Shown here: in pieces, positions 21,062-32,300 of the stretch
Layout: the number at the start of each line of letters is the position of its first letter
Numbering within the stretch: position 1 is the first letter of the stretch
Source of the DNA: Annona cherimola
Lineage: Eukaryota; Streptophyta; Magnoliopsida; Magnoliales; Annonaceae
DNA: 64,000 bases
Assembly (NCBI GenBank): GCA_030490835.1
Contig: CM059972.1
Span: forward strand, 87,839,137 to 87,903,136
Direction: 5' to 3'
Program-made: the position numbers and the translations under genes
The notes under the pieces: model-generated
Told to the model about the DNA's origin: nothing
The model's input: only the letters and a program-made list of their open reading frames with translations
Database searches by the model: none

Positions 21062-23272
21062 TGTTGACACCCCACTTAAATGAAAAAATTAAATTTTCAA
21101 ATGGGCTTACTACCATTTGGCACACCCATTTAAGGTTTTTTGTGAATTTACATTTGAATTCTTAACCCATATATTTGCAAGCTCAAATTTGTGTAGAATC
21201 CATGGGCCTCCAATGCTTTAAGCTCACTACGGAAGTAACGGCCAATAATCCATACGGTTGATAAAGAGCAATTTGCATTCAAGATAAAGTGAAGAATATT
21301 TTTTTTAAGTTAATTGAAACAGAGTCGACGTGATGAACGATTTGGTTTAAACAAATAATTAATATTTTTATGAGATTTTTAATGGTCAAAATAGGTTTGA
21401 CCAAGAAAGGAGGTACATTTGCAACATTTCAAATGGTGGTTAAAAACTACTAGATCCAACCCACTAAATGAAAATCTGAACCGTTAAAATGGATAACGGA
21501 CATCAATAAGTGTGGGCCCCACCTAAGATCAAAGAAAATAGGTAACGATTAAAATATAAATGAAGGACCAAAAATACACAAAATTAATGGCTAGGAAGAA
21601 GTTGACTTACTAGCCAAGCAAAACCATGGGCCCATTGGTGGTTTTCAAAAACCACCTATAAATTTACCAACAAGTCCACTTTGTGATGGAATTTCACAAA
21701 AAAAGGAAAAAGTGGAGTGTGCAAAATATTAAAAGAAAATACCAATATACAAATTATCAAACTTAAAAAGCTATAAAAGGGACCCCCCCCCTCTCCTCAT
21801 TTGAGGCACGCGCAAACATCCAAAATCCATCCACTCTCCCTCTTCTTCAAATCCATTTGAATTTTTTTCTTGCTACTCTTGGCTCATTTTCTTGTTAACA
21901 GGTAAAAAAAAAAAGGAAAGGAAGCAGGAAAGGAGTCCAAACCATGCACAACACTTGCTCTTTTCCATTTTTTCTTTTTTTTTTTTAAAAGATATAAAAA
22001 AAAACCTCCAGCATGTCGTCGTCATTCCTTTTTCAATTTCTCGTTTTTCATTAAAAAAATAATATATCAGTACTCATCTGTCATTGCATCATTTCCGTTT
22101 ATTTTCACTTTTATAAAAAAAACCAAAATCTCCAACACATTAACGGCCCTTTTACATCCCCTTTTACTTCATCGTCCTTATTTTTCATTTTTTCAAAAAA
22201 AAATAAAAGAAAAATCTCCAGCACGTTATCTGCCCTTTGCACCATCGTCCCTTTTTCATTTTTTTTAAAAAAAAAAAAAACAAAAGACCCACCAGCATGT
22301 CATCTAGCATAGCTTTATCATATAAATTTCTTATTTTTATCTTTATTCATCACATATCGTCCAACCTGGTCTCTATCATTATTATTCTTATTTATTATAT
22401 GAAAAATTATCCCCGTCAAAAAATAGATATTTGCGAATTCAAAATTTTTTTTACGAATTATAAAATAGATATTTGCGAATTCAAAATTTTTTTTACGAAT
22501 TATAAAATAGATATTTGCTAACTTTTCTTAAAAAAAAACTTATTCCTTGGTCAGAAAATATAATCTTATCCCATGCAACGGGAATTAGATCCTCATTTCC
22601 AGATTGAGTTAGGGCCTCGAAAAAAGCCTAGGAATTAAATTCACGCCTTCACCCTCCTGAGCTTTTACATAAATATATATATGTTAATTTTTCACACTCC
22701 TAGAACCAATGTACTAGAAAAATAAAGTTATATTTTTTTTCTAGTTATGAGTTCACTCAGAAAATCTTTGTATTTTAGTGCCTTATTATACACGGACTAA
22801 CCACCGTATATGGTTAGTGCCAACTCCAAAGTTAATATATTAAATTTTATCAATATTTGTACACATGTTACTAACTGCTAATTGCGTTTATTGAGATACA
22901 TGTTTGTATTGAACTAACTTGCATCATTTAAAAATCTCTAAAAACTTGCATCATTTAAAAACCTTAATGCTTGCATCTCCCTTCTTTAACCCTCATGTCT
23001 ACACCTTTTATATTTTTTTCATTTCTGATCTTGAACCCCTTTTCTACACATTTTACATTTTTTTTTATTTTGCACATTTAATTTTTGTATCTAACTCGCA
23101 TCATATCTAACCAGCTGACTCGCTAATTTGCATCTCATACTTATCTTCCTCTCTGGCATATGTACATTTACTTTCCTATTTAGTTCACAGTTATATCTTT
23201 CTATTGAATATACCTTACATTTTTAGGTCCATTTGTCGGCCCATCGTAGTGCAGAAAAAACCACGTGCTACA
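21062..23272 (+). repeat. 3' LTR of the gypsy-like element (2211 bp)
   Basis: It starts TGTTGACACC and ends GTGCTACA. It is complete, unlike the 5' copy. Compared with the 5' copy it has an extra 43-bp tandem unit near 22430-22520, containing AAAATAGATATTTGCGAATT, and a longer C run near 21785. Short open frames in it (22237-22521, 22919-23110) are not convincing genes. Confidence 0.92.
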
Positions 23273-24378
23273 TTATCAAAGAAAAAAAAATTCTAAATGT
23301 GGCTGACAAAAAGTCCCGCCTTAGCATAGGTAGTTCGGGCTTCAAGTCTTGACATGAAGAGTTTATCTTCTATTTTTTAAAGCAATCTCTCCATAGCTAC
23401 TCTATTAATAACATTATTAGATTTACATCCTTGAAGTTAAAAGGTTGAAAATATGTACTTGTGTTGAGTTGTAAATACAAAAATATTAAAAAAAACGCTC
23501 CAAATGGGATTCTGCACACCCAAGGTGCACTCCGAAGATTCAAGCACTTCTAGAGGAATTTTTTTCCATGTGGATCCTTTAAATTTAAGAAATTTGTAAG
23601 CATCTTTCTGTTAAGTAGAGGATCCACCAGGGAATCCCCTGTCAGGAAATTTCTTAAGAATCGCTAATTAGTTTAAAGTTTTAATCATTTACGTTTTGAA
23701 ATCCAACTTGTTTGAAATTGTTGGTGTAGCCAAACTATAATGTTCTTCATCTCACGAACAGGAAAGTAAACATTTTAAAGAGTAAATGTTTATTTTAGTT
23801 TTTTTACCATAAAAAATTTTATGCAAATGAAAATTAAAAATTTACTGTTTTTTAGTGGCCAATATTTTTATCGGACTTATCGCCATGTCATGTTATAAAT
23901 TCGTGGCTTGAGACTTCACTTAACAAGAGAGACCTCGAAAAAATTTGCAGCTATCGTCCGCGTTGAATATGATGATATTTAAGGATCAGAAAATAAAGGG
24001 TTGGCAAACTTGAGAAACCTGTATACATACAAGAACCTCACATTTTTCAAAATTAAAATGTTTACGTTTAAATGACTTAATTTTATGGCTAATAAAAAAT
24101 TTATCAATGTAATCATAACCGTGTTTTTACTCAACAGTTGTTTTGTGGATAAAATTGTCGGGTAATGACTTCCTATAAAATCGATTTTTTTGCTTTAAAA
24201 AATTAAGAAATTTAAATAAATAATAATAATAATATTTATCAAGTTATAGTAATTTTGAGTTCCTAGCCTATGAAACCGGTTCCATTAGATTAAATTCACT
24301 GGACATCTCCCCTTATGGCCCACTTTTGTGATTATATGAAATCTATTTCACTTATTTTATTTAAAATAATTTTTTAGG
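23273..24378. other. Intergenic DNA without recognised features
   Basis: No open frame or repeat family is recognised. A TAATAATAATAAT run lies near 24221. Confidence 0.4.
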
Positions 24379-24600
24379 ATGTGTTTGAGAAATAATAAAA
24401 CTTTCAAACGAAAAGTTTTTGAATCTGGTAGAAGATGATTTGATATGATATGAGTAATGATGAAATGTAAAGAAAATAAAATTAAAATGGATAGTTTAGT
24501 TGTACGGGGTAGTTGTGTAAAATGATTAAAAAAAGATAGTTATATAGGATGAAAAGATTTAGATTGAAAATTTTTTGTTAACAATAAAAATGCTCTTAAT
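24379..24600 (-). mobile_element. Short MITE of the TGTTTGG type
   Basis: The outer sequence GGATGTGTTTGAGAAA and the inner order AAAAGTTTTTGAAT, GATATGATA, AGAGAATAAAATTAAAA, TAGTTGT are shared with many copies here (27235-27490, 52715-53000, 58360-58575, and reversed at 37440-37735, 50255-50400 and 58125-58360). No coding capacity. The family is common in this window but its TSD is unclear. Confidence 0.5.
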
Positions 24601-24960
24601 TAAAAAACCAAGTTTCATCTCAATTAAAAATGTGCATGGGTAAGATCTAATAAAAGTATAAAATTAATATAATAAAATTATTTAGTTTGTATTAACTGTT
24701 CATATACCAATTTCAAAGCTATTGTTTCAATATGTAACCATGTAAAACATTATTCCTATGTAAATAACAATTTTACAAATGCTTATAATATTCTAATGCA
24801 TTCTATAAAATAAATTTCTATTTTTTATAATTTATCCATGATTTTATACTTTTAATAGTGAAACGATTTTTTATACCAAAATGATTTTCAACAATGCAAT
24901 TAGTTGGATTTCAATTTCATCGTTAAATTCTAGCAAAAATTTTCATCGAAGTAAGGTGGG
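24597..24960 (+). mobile_element. Partial copy of the abundant TIR element (AACCAAGTTTCATC family)
   Basis: It begins AAAAACCAAGTTTCATCTCA and contains the order AATATAATAAAATTATTTA, CCAATTTCAAAG, TCTATAAAAT. These are shared with the copies at 25360-25890, 30355-30720, 37855-38300, 48420-48800 and others. Ends are not exact. Confidence 0.5.
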
Positions 24961-25129
24961 GACCTGAACAGAGAAGTTACATCAATTCAGTCTCATGAAA
25001 CCAGTTGCATTACCATATGATTGGAACCTTTTTTTTTATTTTTTGTTTGCCACGTCAGAAAAAAGAAGTGAAAGCAGGTTTTTAGCGTGAGCTGTGTAGA
25101 AATGAAATAGAAAATGCATGTCACTAAAA

Positions 25130-25315
25130 ACACCAGCCACCAGGGGGTATGGTTGTCACTTCGACCCTACCCTTCGTGTGGGGGTATTTCTCCTTGGGAT
25201 AGGAGTATTTTTATAGATCCCCCGTGTGGGGGCCTTTTATAAATTTCCTCTAGTTGAGGGCATTTATAAATTCTCCTTGTTGTGGGGGTGTTTACAGAAA
25301 ATTTTTACCTATGGT
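25130..25315 (+). repeat. Degenerate repeats of GTGTGGGGG with TTTATAAAT spacers
   Basis: A unit of about 30-40 bp, (C)GTGTGGGGG followed by TTTTATAAAT, recurs at least four times. A similar region on the other strand is at 27520-27660. It may be subterminal repeats of one small element. Confidence 0.45.
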
Positions 25316-25359
25316 ATGGTATGAGGGCTGTGAATGTGCTTGGTTGTAATACCAATTGT

Positions 25360-25890
25360 AATAATGTATAAACAATCCTGCTTCTATGAAACCCATTTAC
25401 TGTGTAACCTCTCCGTATTTAAAATCTTGATAGTTGATGGAAAATCTACTTTATCTATTATATTTAGCATCATTTATAATTTCTTGAAAACGATTTTATT
25501 CATTTAATTTCACTTTATATGAGTCCATCTATAAATGTGTGAAATCAACATAATAAAATAATTTAATATTAAAATGTCAATTTTAAAGTAGTTTTTTAAA
25601 CATCCAAACCATCTAAAATATCACTACTAAGTAGATAAATGATTTTGTAAAGTATTATTACAATCTAATTATGGGTGGACGGATCTAAGCATTTTTCATA
25701 ATTTACACATGAATATTTACATTTTTCAACAAATGTGGCCCTTAAACATTCTTAATTGGGATAAAACTTAGTCTCTTAAATAAATAAACGATAATAAATA
25801 CAATGAATGAATTGAATTTTTTATCAATGATCAAAATTTTAAAAATTAAAAGGGTTACATGGCTCCAAGAGGAGCCCATGTATAAATACC
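25360..25890 (+). mobile_element. TIR element, full-length-looking copy of the abundant family
   Basis: The left arm reads TGTAACCTCTCCGTATTTAA at 25397. The right arm, reversed, reads TGTAACCCTTTTAATTTTTA at 25863. Both arms continue with ATTGATGAAAAATTCA-like and TCATTGTATTTA-like blocks, so the inverted repeat is about 65-90 bp. The inner part holds AATCAACATAATAAAATAAT. There is no ORF. Long inverted ends and no coding suggest a DNA-transposon derivative, perhaps Mutator-like, but I found no clear TSD. Confidence 0.6.
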
Positions 25891-25934
25891 AATAAAAAAA
25901 GCCTATGTTGTAGCTCAACTTAAAATGTTACAAA

Positions 25935-26145
25935 GTAATGATGTATATGGCATTTGATGAAACTTTTAAAAGAAAAGTTTTGTAGAATTAGGTAGTTATA
26001 TGGGTAATTGTGAAGATATGATTGAAAAGTAGGATAGCTATATAAGAAAATATGAAAAATAATTAAAAATAGGATCATTATAAAAAGTGAAAAATTTTAG
26101 ATTGAGAAGTTTCATGATTGTCAAATACTCCTTAGGATTTGCTAA
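25935..26145 (-). mobile_element. Short MITE of the TGTTTGG type, diverged
   Basis: The order AAAAGTTTTGTAGAATTAGG, GAAAAATAATTAAAAATAGG, GTGAAAAATTTTAGATTGA matches other members of the family in this window. Both ends are degraded. Confidence 0.4.
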
Positions 26146-26184
26146 TTTAGTGCACATTTGTTAACAAGCCTGCGTGGGGTGGGA

Positions 26185-26415
26185 TGGGAATATGTACGAG
26201 TACCCTTTTTGAAATCAATGATTAATCAACCAATAACTATATTTTTTTACTTTTACCCCTATATTCCAATCATTTTCTTTCCAACAAACTTAATTATTCC
26301 AAATTTACCTTTACAATTTCATATCAATTACACAATTCTCAAAATATTTCATTTGCTACTCTCTATCTCATCCCATAATCCCATAAAAATTCATCAAACC
26401 AAATGTTCCCTTAGT
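26185..26415 (+). mobile_element. Short MITE next to a LINE remnant
   Basis: TTTTTTACTTTTACCCCTAT, TTCCAATCATTTTC and ACCAAATGTTCCCTTA follow the inner order and closing motif (CCAAAC...CCCT) of the element at 32335-32570. The left end is not defined. Confidence 0.4.
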
Positions 26416-26419
26416 GAAG

Positions 26420-27235
26420 AAGGGAGTGAATGTGAGTACATATGTTATTTCTGTCAAAGTATGGAGGACACATGTTTGCACCTATTTTAGGGATTAAAGC
26501 AATCTTGCACGCCATGAGTCATGGTCTACTTTGGATGGTAGTCTTGAACATGTCAAAACTATCTTTTACAGACTATCCCAAGAGATCAGAACCTTTGGTG
26601 GTTATTCATTGCCGCATGTTGGAAGACTTGGTCGATTCGAAATTCTTATCAAAATGAGTGGCCAAAGTAATCAGTTAATGCAATTCCTGATTGGTGTCAG
26701 GCTTACCTCCATCAACTTAACCCAGCAAAGATAGTTCATGACAATAGCTTCCATTTGAACGACAGCCATGTCCAGTAGAGTCCTCCTCCTCTAAGATGGG
26801 TGAAAATCAATACAGATGCAAGTGGAAGTCTCACCACAACATTGGATGGAGCAGGTACTATTGTTCGCAACTCAAACGACGATTATTTTATAAGTGCATG
26901 ATGTTGGAAGTTAATATGGGGAGGACAGCTTTTTGATGTTGGAGGTTACAGGAACGTTTTTTTGAGTAAAGTGGTTGAGAGAGTTACATTTCCAAAAGGT
27001 GGAGGCAGAAATTGTGTCACTGGTGTTGATAAGCTTTCTCCAAGGATATGGTGAAGTTAGGTCCAGCTTGGGAGTGCTGATAAAGGAGATCCAACGGACT
27101 GATTAAGAGTGAAAAAGTTATGTTTCATCGTGCGCATCGAGATGGAAATATGATAGCGGGTGTTGAGTTTGTATAGAGAGACGCACCACCTGATTTTACT
27201 GAAACATATTTAAGGACTTACAACTATTGAATAAA
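26420..27235 (+). pseudogene. LINE 3' fragment (zf-RVT tail and RNase H-like domain)
   Basis: Around 26436-26490 the translation reads CEYICYFCQSMEDTCLHLF, like the Cys-rich segment after the LINE reverse transcriptase (C-x2-C ... HLFL). Near 26800-26880 it reads VKINTDASGS followed by AGTIVRNSNDDYF, matching the first Asp strand of the non-LTR RNase H domain. Several stops and frame changes interrupt it. It is a separate, older LINE from the one at 53408-58046. Confidence 0.7.
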
Positions 27236-27490
27236 GGGCGTATTTAGGAAGTGATACATTTTGATAAAAAGTTTTTGAATTAGTAAAAAATAATATCATA
27301 TGGTAAGCATAATAATGAAGAATAAAGAGAATAAAGTTAAAGATAATTGTGTAGAAATTATTAAAAAGTAAAGTAGTTGTATAAAAAGATGTGAAAAATT
27401 GATTAAAAAAATAAAATAGTTGTTGAAAGTGAAAAGCTTTAGAAAGAAAATTTTATAATTTTTTTTAATGGTATCATATATGTTGCAATA
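27235..27490 (-). mobile_element. Short MITE of the TGTTTGG type
   Basis: The order GGGCGTATTTAGGAAGTGA, AAAAAGTTTTTGAATT, AAAAATAATATCATATGGTA, AGAGAATAAAGTTAAAGA, GTGAAAAGCTTTAGAAAGAA matches the family. It directly follows the LINE fragment. Confidence 0.5.
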
Positions 27491-27499
27491 TCTGATATT

Positions 27500-27725
27500 A
27501 CAAATCAGCCTCAGCCTCATTTACAACTCTCACCCACATGGAAAGACATTTTTATAAATACTTCCACACTAAGGAGAGACCAACTATAAACACCTCCACT
27601 ACTGAGGGACAAATACAAAAGAATATAAAATCTCACCAAACTGCACATAGCGGGTTTCAAAACCTTGTTGGATAGCATAAGAAGGTTGCTGCCACCACCT
27701 AGGATAAGCCTAGCTGACACAACGA
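27500..27725 (-). repeat. Repeat-rich block related to 25130-25315
   Basis: TTTTATAAATACTTCCACAC and similar phrases recur, as on the other strand at 25200-25290. The frame at 27517-27720 is not a recognisable protein. Confidence 0.35.
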
Positions 27726-27729
27726 GTCA

Positions 27730-28195
27730 CACTTCTATTTAACCAAGTTAATCCTGTTTATTTTTTACACCTTAATAATTGATAAAAATTCATTCTATAC
27801 ATTACATGCATCCAACCTTATTTGTATAACCAAAAGACAAGTTTAATGTCAATCAAAGTTACGCATGAGTCACATTTGCTTAAAAATATATACTCGTGTA
27901 GATTATCAAGAATATTTAAATTTATTCACATATACATTAGAACATAAAAATAATTTATAGAATCATTTATCTATTCAGTAATGAATTTTAATTTTATATT
28001 GATATTTAGAATCCAATCATCTTTATGGTAATGTTACACATTAAAATGAGGGTCACGCACTGCACAACAGTACTTGACAAATGATGAAGTTCCCAACATA
28101 AATGATACTATTTACAATGGATGAAATACATTTCCCATCCATCATTCGTCATTATAGTGGAAACAATAGATAGAATTACATAGAAAAAGAATTTC
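27730..28195 (-). mobile_element. Copy of the abundant TIR element family
   Basis: It has ACACCTTAATAATTGATAAA at the left and AGAATTACATAGAAAAAGAA at the right. In between, reversed TATTTAAATTTATTCACATA, AATCATTTATCTATTCAGTA and GATGAAATACATTTCC blocks match other copies. Confidence 0.5.
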
Positions 28196-29100
28196 ATAAA
28201 CCCCCAACTCTTGTATAAATCTATCCATGGCGCCGGCCTCCCGGTGTTTACGTCTCTGTCTGTTACTCCATGTACCAAGGACAGGAACGAAATGGATTAG
28301 TTATCGGAAATGTTTGAATTGCTGGGAATGGATTGGAAAAAATTGGAATAGGTAAGGTGGTTGTACGAAAAATATATACAATAATAATAATAATTAAAAT
28401 ATCGGAATAAAAATAGGAAAAAATATATATATATATTTGTTAATACCTTTGATTTCTGCATTCTCACCACATCCAAACCACATGCATCCATCCAAACAGA
28501 TCCGAATATAAAATAAAAATTTCCACCAATGTCAGTCAAAGACCTAAGGATATATTACAAATAAAGTGAATGAAATCAATTTTTCCTTTTTAAAGCTCCA
28601 AAGCCCGCATAATAATGACTTCATCTTTAGAATTATACGCCGTGGCTATTTACTTGAAGAGTTGTGATTCAATGCTAGCGAAAAACCAAAAAGATCCACA
28701 AAACCACACTTATCATATGTAAAACTGTAAATGTTTTTTTAAAATATACACAGGCACATTTGCAATAAAAATTTTACATCCTAGGCATAGTTGCAATTTG
28801 CATAAAAAGCCATCCTTATGAATGCAAATAATTCTGATATTTATGCAAGCATAAAATTCAAATCCACGAGAAAACAACGTAGAAGCACAGCCGAAAATAT
28901 AATTAGGGATTTTTGCGTTGTCTCCACATCTTTTTGTGACACTGCAACAAAATAAATATAGAAGGGATCGATGCATTCAATACCCAGAAAAGAAAAAACT
29001 TACCCACATGCTAAATAAGCTGGTGAAATCTGGTAAGATGATTCAGCCACTGGCCATGCCATCAGGGTGAAATGTTCATTCTAGTCATGTTTGCATGCGT
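28196..29100. other. Intergenic DNA downstream of LSM2
   Basis: No gene is recognised. The open frames at 28297-28539 and 28713-28976 do not resemble known proteins. The 3' end of the LSM2 transcript may lie in the last part of this stretch or just after it; I found no AATAAA on the minus strand nearby. Confidence 0.4.
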
Positions 29101-29333
29101 ATGGTGGAGTTAAGGCAATCTTCTAAGTTAGTATCCAAATAGCAGCGACACACTTACACAAAATTTAACTAAAACTTCAATTTTGTTTGCCTGAAAATAA
29201 ATGCTACACCATCAAAGAAATGTTAATGATGCAGGACCATCAAAATATGTTGATACATCCAAATAGCAGGGAATCCATGGGCAGTAAATACCAAATTGTC
29301 TTCCACTTCTCTGTATGCTAAAAGGCATGTCAA

Positions 29334-32300
29334 TCAGCCATTTCGAGCTTCTCTTCGTGTTGCATCGTGAAGGATGTCGATGTCTACACCATCTGGTGGA
29401 AGCTGAACATACCTCACCACTGACCCCCTGATGAAACAATTTCTGACTGACATCTGTGGAATAACGCAAATCAATAGGTCATAACCCATGAGCATTATCA
29501 CTAGCCAGTATGCTCCAGCAGAATCATGGCACACCAGCATTCACACAATTAAAGCGGATTTGCACATCATTAAAGCAGGCAAAGCAAATGATGTTTGTTG
29601 ATAGCAGCAGTAACATATTTCGTCCAGCATGTTTGTTTGATGCCCTCATGCTTTTATCGGCAAATTGCTTATCCGCGGAGTAAAACAAGCAATGCAACAG
29701 ATAGTCCCTCTCAGATTTTGCAATTTTAACATATTGGCACATGGGCAGGTGCTTCGCAGGACAGCCTATAAATGTTTTGGACTTAAAAAGCCTAACAACT
29801 AAGCATAGGAAATTTTCCAGGAAGAAAATTTGCCACGAAAAAAGTGGGGAGGAATTGCACAGCTTCGGTGTTACAACCTCAGAGAGCTGTGTGTGAGTGC
29901 CGGTTTTTTTATATATTAATGTAAATATGCAATTGAAAGTGTCCAATAATGGAATATGCATATCATGTCTGCTCAAGTTTACTGCTTGATTTTTTTTTTC
30001 CCCATCAAAAAAAGTACTTGAATTTTGCAACATGAAATAATCAAAGAGAAGCAAGATCTAAGCCCTTAATTGGGCAATGAACACCATTTTGGCATTATGG
30101 AGAAAAAACTGAACATTCTCGCATCTTAAGCAGGCCACCAATGTACCATGTCATGCAACAAAGGAGGATTTCGTGCAATTTACAGAAAATTGAACTTTGA
30201 AGGAGAGTTCATCTAGTTAGACAGAGGAAATGAAACAGAACATAGGATTGTTGGCAACCAAAAAACTACCAGGTTGTTCAATGTTTTGGTTAGAAAAAGA
30301 TTCATAGGTTGACCTAAGAAAATGCTTTCAGAAATGAGAAATACCAGACTGCACTGTATCAAAGTCTCATCTCATCCACCCATTGTATTTAGAGTAATTT
30401 ATTTAATTAAAAACCATGTTTCACCAAAATCAGAGATGTCTATGGGTCCCATTTGAAAAAGTGTAAAGTCAACTTGCTATAATTATTTGATTTATATATC
30501 AACTTCAAAGTCGTATTTTCAACATCTAAAACTTCTAAAGTATCATTCCTATGCGGATGCATGATTCTATAAAATATTATTAGATTATAATGCATATGTA
30601 AATGGATCTAAGCATTTTTCATAATGTACGCATGATTAATATAGAAAAAAAAATAGAATTTTAAGTAGGCACAGCCCACTTAAAACTCTAATTGAAATGA
30701 CTTTTGGTCACGTGAAAAAACAAATAACAGTAAGAAATATATCGGTTGGATTCCCATTTCAGCATGGAGGTGGCGCCCATCAGTAGTCAACTGCACCCTA
30801 GCATTTCCATTCACAAATTATATAATTTTTAAAAACGTGAGCATGGAAGATTCATCTTGACCATTTAATGCCATAATAAGCCACTAACTGAGTTGTTCAG
30901 TGTTTTGGTTAGAAATGGATTCAACCATTAGTTCAAACTAAAATGTTTTTACAGACTATATGATATTGAAAAATGTGAGCATGCAAATGTTCGACCACTG
31001 TATGGTATATTGAGCAAATATTAGATTAGCTGAGTCATAAATTCGAAAAAGTTTCCAAATCCATTATTTAACCAAGGATCAGCCCAAGGAACAGCAAGTT
31101 CATCTAGGATAGATTCCACCAATCAAGTCCAGCCTAGTTTTTCAAATGTTGGTGGATGTGTTGCCTGAAGAAATATCTCACCAGAGCTCATAAACTCCTA
31201 ACATAAAATCATTGGTATGGGCATGTTAGCAGGAACTATAATGTTCAATCAAAGAGGGAAACCTAAAAATGGGGAGTACAACTAAGAAACACTGTGTACC
31301 AAGAATAAAGAGCAGTTGCTAATCGGGGTGCAACTTGGGCCGAGTTGCGCCCCGAACCCGGCCCGTCGAACCCGATTCTCAATCATGTTAGAACTCGCTC
31401 TTCTGCAACCCGAACCGCTGAACCCGATTTGTATATATAATAGGGTTAGGGTTCAAGTTAACCCGAAAAACCCGAGCTCGATTTCTATTTTATATATAAT
31501 AGAACTTTTATCTAAATGTATTTAACATATAAAGCAAGTTTTTTAAACTCATTTATAATATATTTTTTATTTTGTCTTCATACACTCGTTTATCTAAATG
31601 TATTTAACGTATAAAGCAAGTTTTACTGTTTTTGGATATGTGTATATATTTTTTTAGATTTTTAAAGATAAGGGTATTTTAAATACATATATACACATAG
31701 ATGTTTAAAAATCTCAAAAAAATATGTAAACATATCCAAAAATGGTAAAACTTGATTTATACGTTAAATATACTTAGATAAACAAGTGTATGAAGAGAAA
31801 AATAAAAATAAAATTGTTGTAAATGAGCTTTTTGAAGTGGGCTAAGCGGGGCATTTGCTTAGCCCGGACAAATAGAATCACTCTTCTTCTTTATACTGTT
31901 ATATTTTTTAAACATATGTGGTTTGATTGTATATAATTATGTTTACTTATATGATTTGCTATTATTATATATTCATATAAAATTTTAAACTTATCGTTCT
32001 TAAATAAAATATGAATTTATCAACCTAAATTCCAACCCGAAACCCAACATGAATCCGATTTTCAAAAATAAGGTTAGGGTTTAGGTTTTACACATAGGGT
32101 TAGGGTTAAGGCTGAAGTAAACCCAAATTTCATGAGCCCAAGTTACACCCCTAATTGCTAATTATGTACATAACATAATGTTAAAGTCAGCATAACATTG
32201 ATGATCAATTATAGAATTGATAAGATCCCTTTCAAAAGAATACAGCCATACTCCGTTTTCCAAATTAGAAATTTGAAAGACAAATTCCCTCTTCCTCCAT

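Larger units (their letters stand above)
12449..23272 (+). mobile_element. Non-autonomous gypsy-like LTR retrotransposon (gag only), with a nested insertion
   Basis: Two long direct repeats, 12449-14291 and 21062-23272, flank an interior with a primer site, a gag gene, three further unrecognised ORFs and a polypurine tract. No protease, reverse transcriptase, RNase H or integrase signature was found in any frame of the interior. The 5' LTR lacks roughly 300 bp of its start. In the first 380 bp of shared LTR I count about 8 differences, near 2 percent, so insertion was fairly recent. Transposition would need enzymes from another element. About 4.8 kb of interior remains once the nested insert at 14808-16749 is removed. 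Confidence 0.88.

Noticed and set aside
29524..30054. Minus-strand ORF of 176 codons
   Set aside because: It lies within LSM2 intron 2, has no recognisable domain and is likely chance; it would need a separate promoter.
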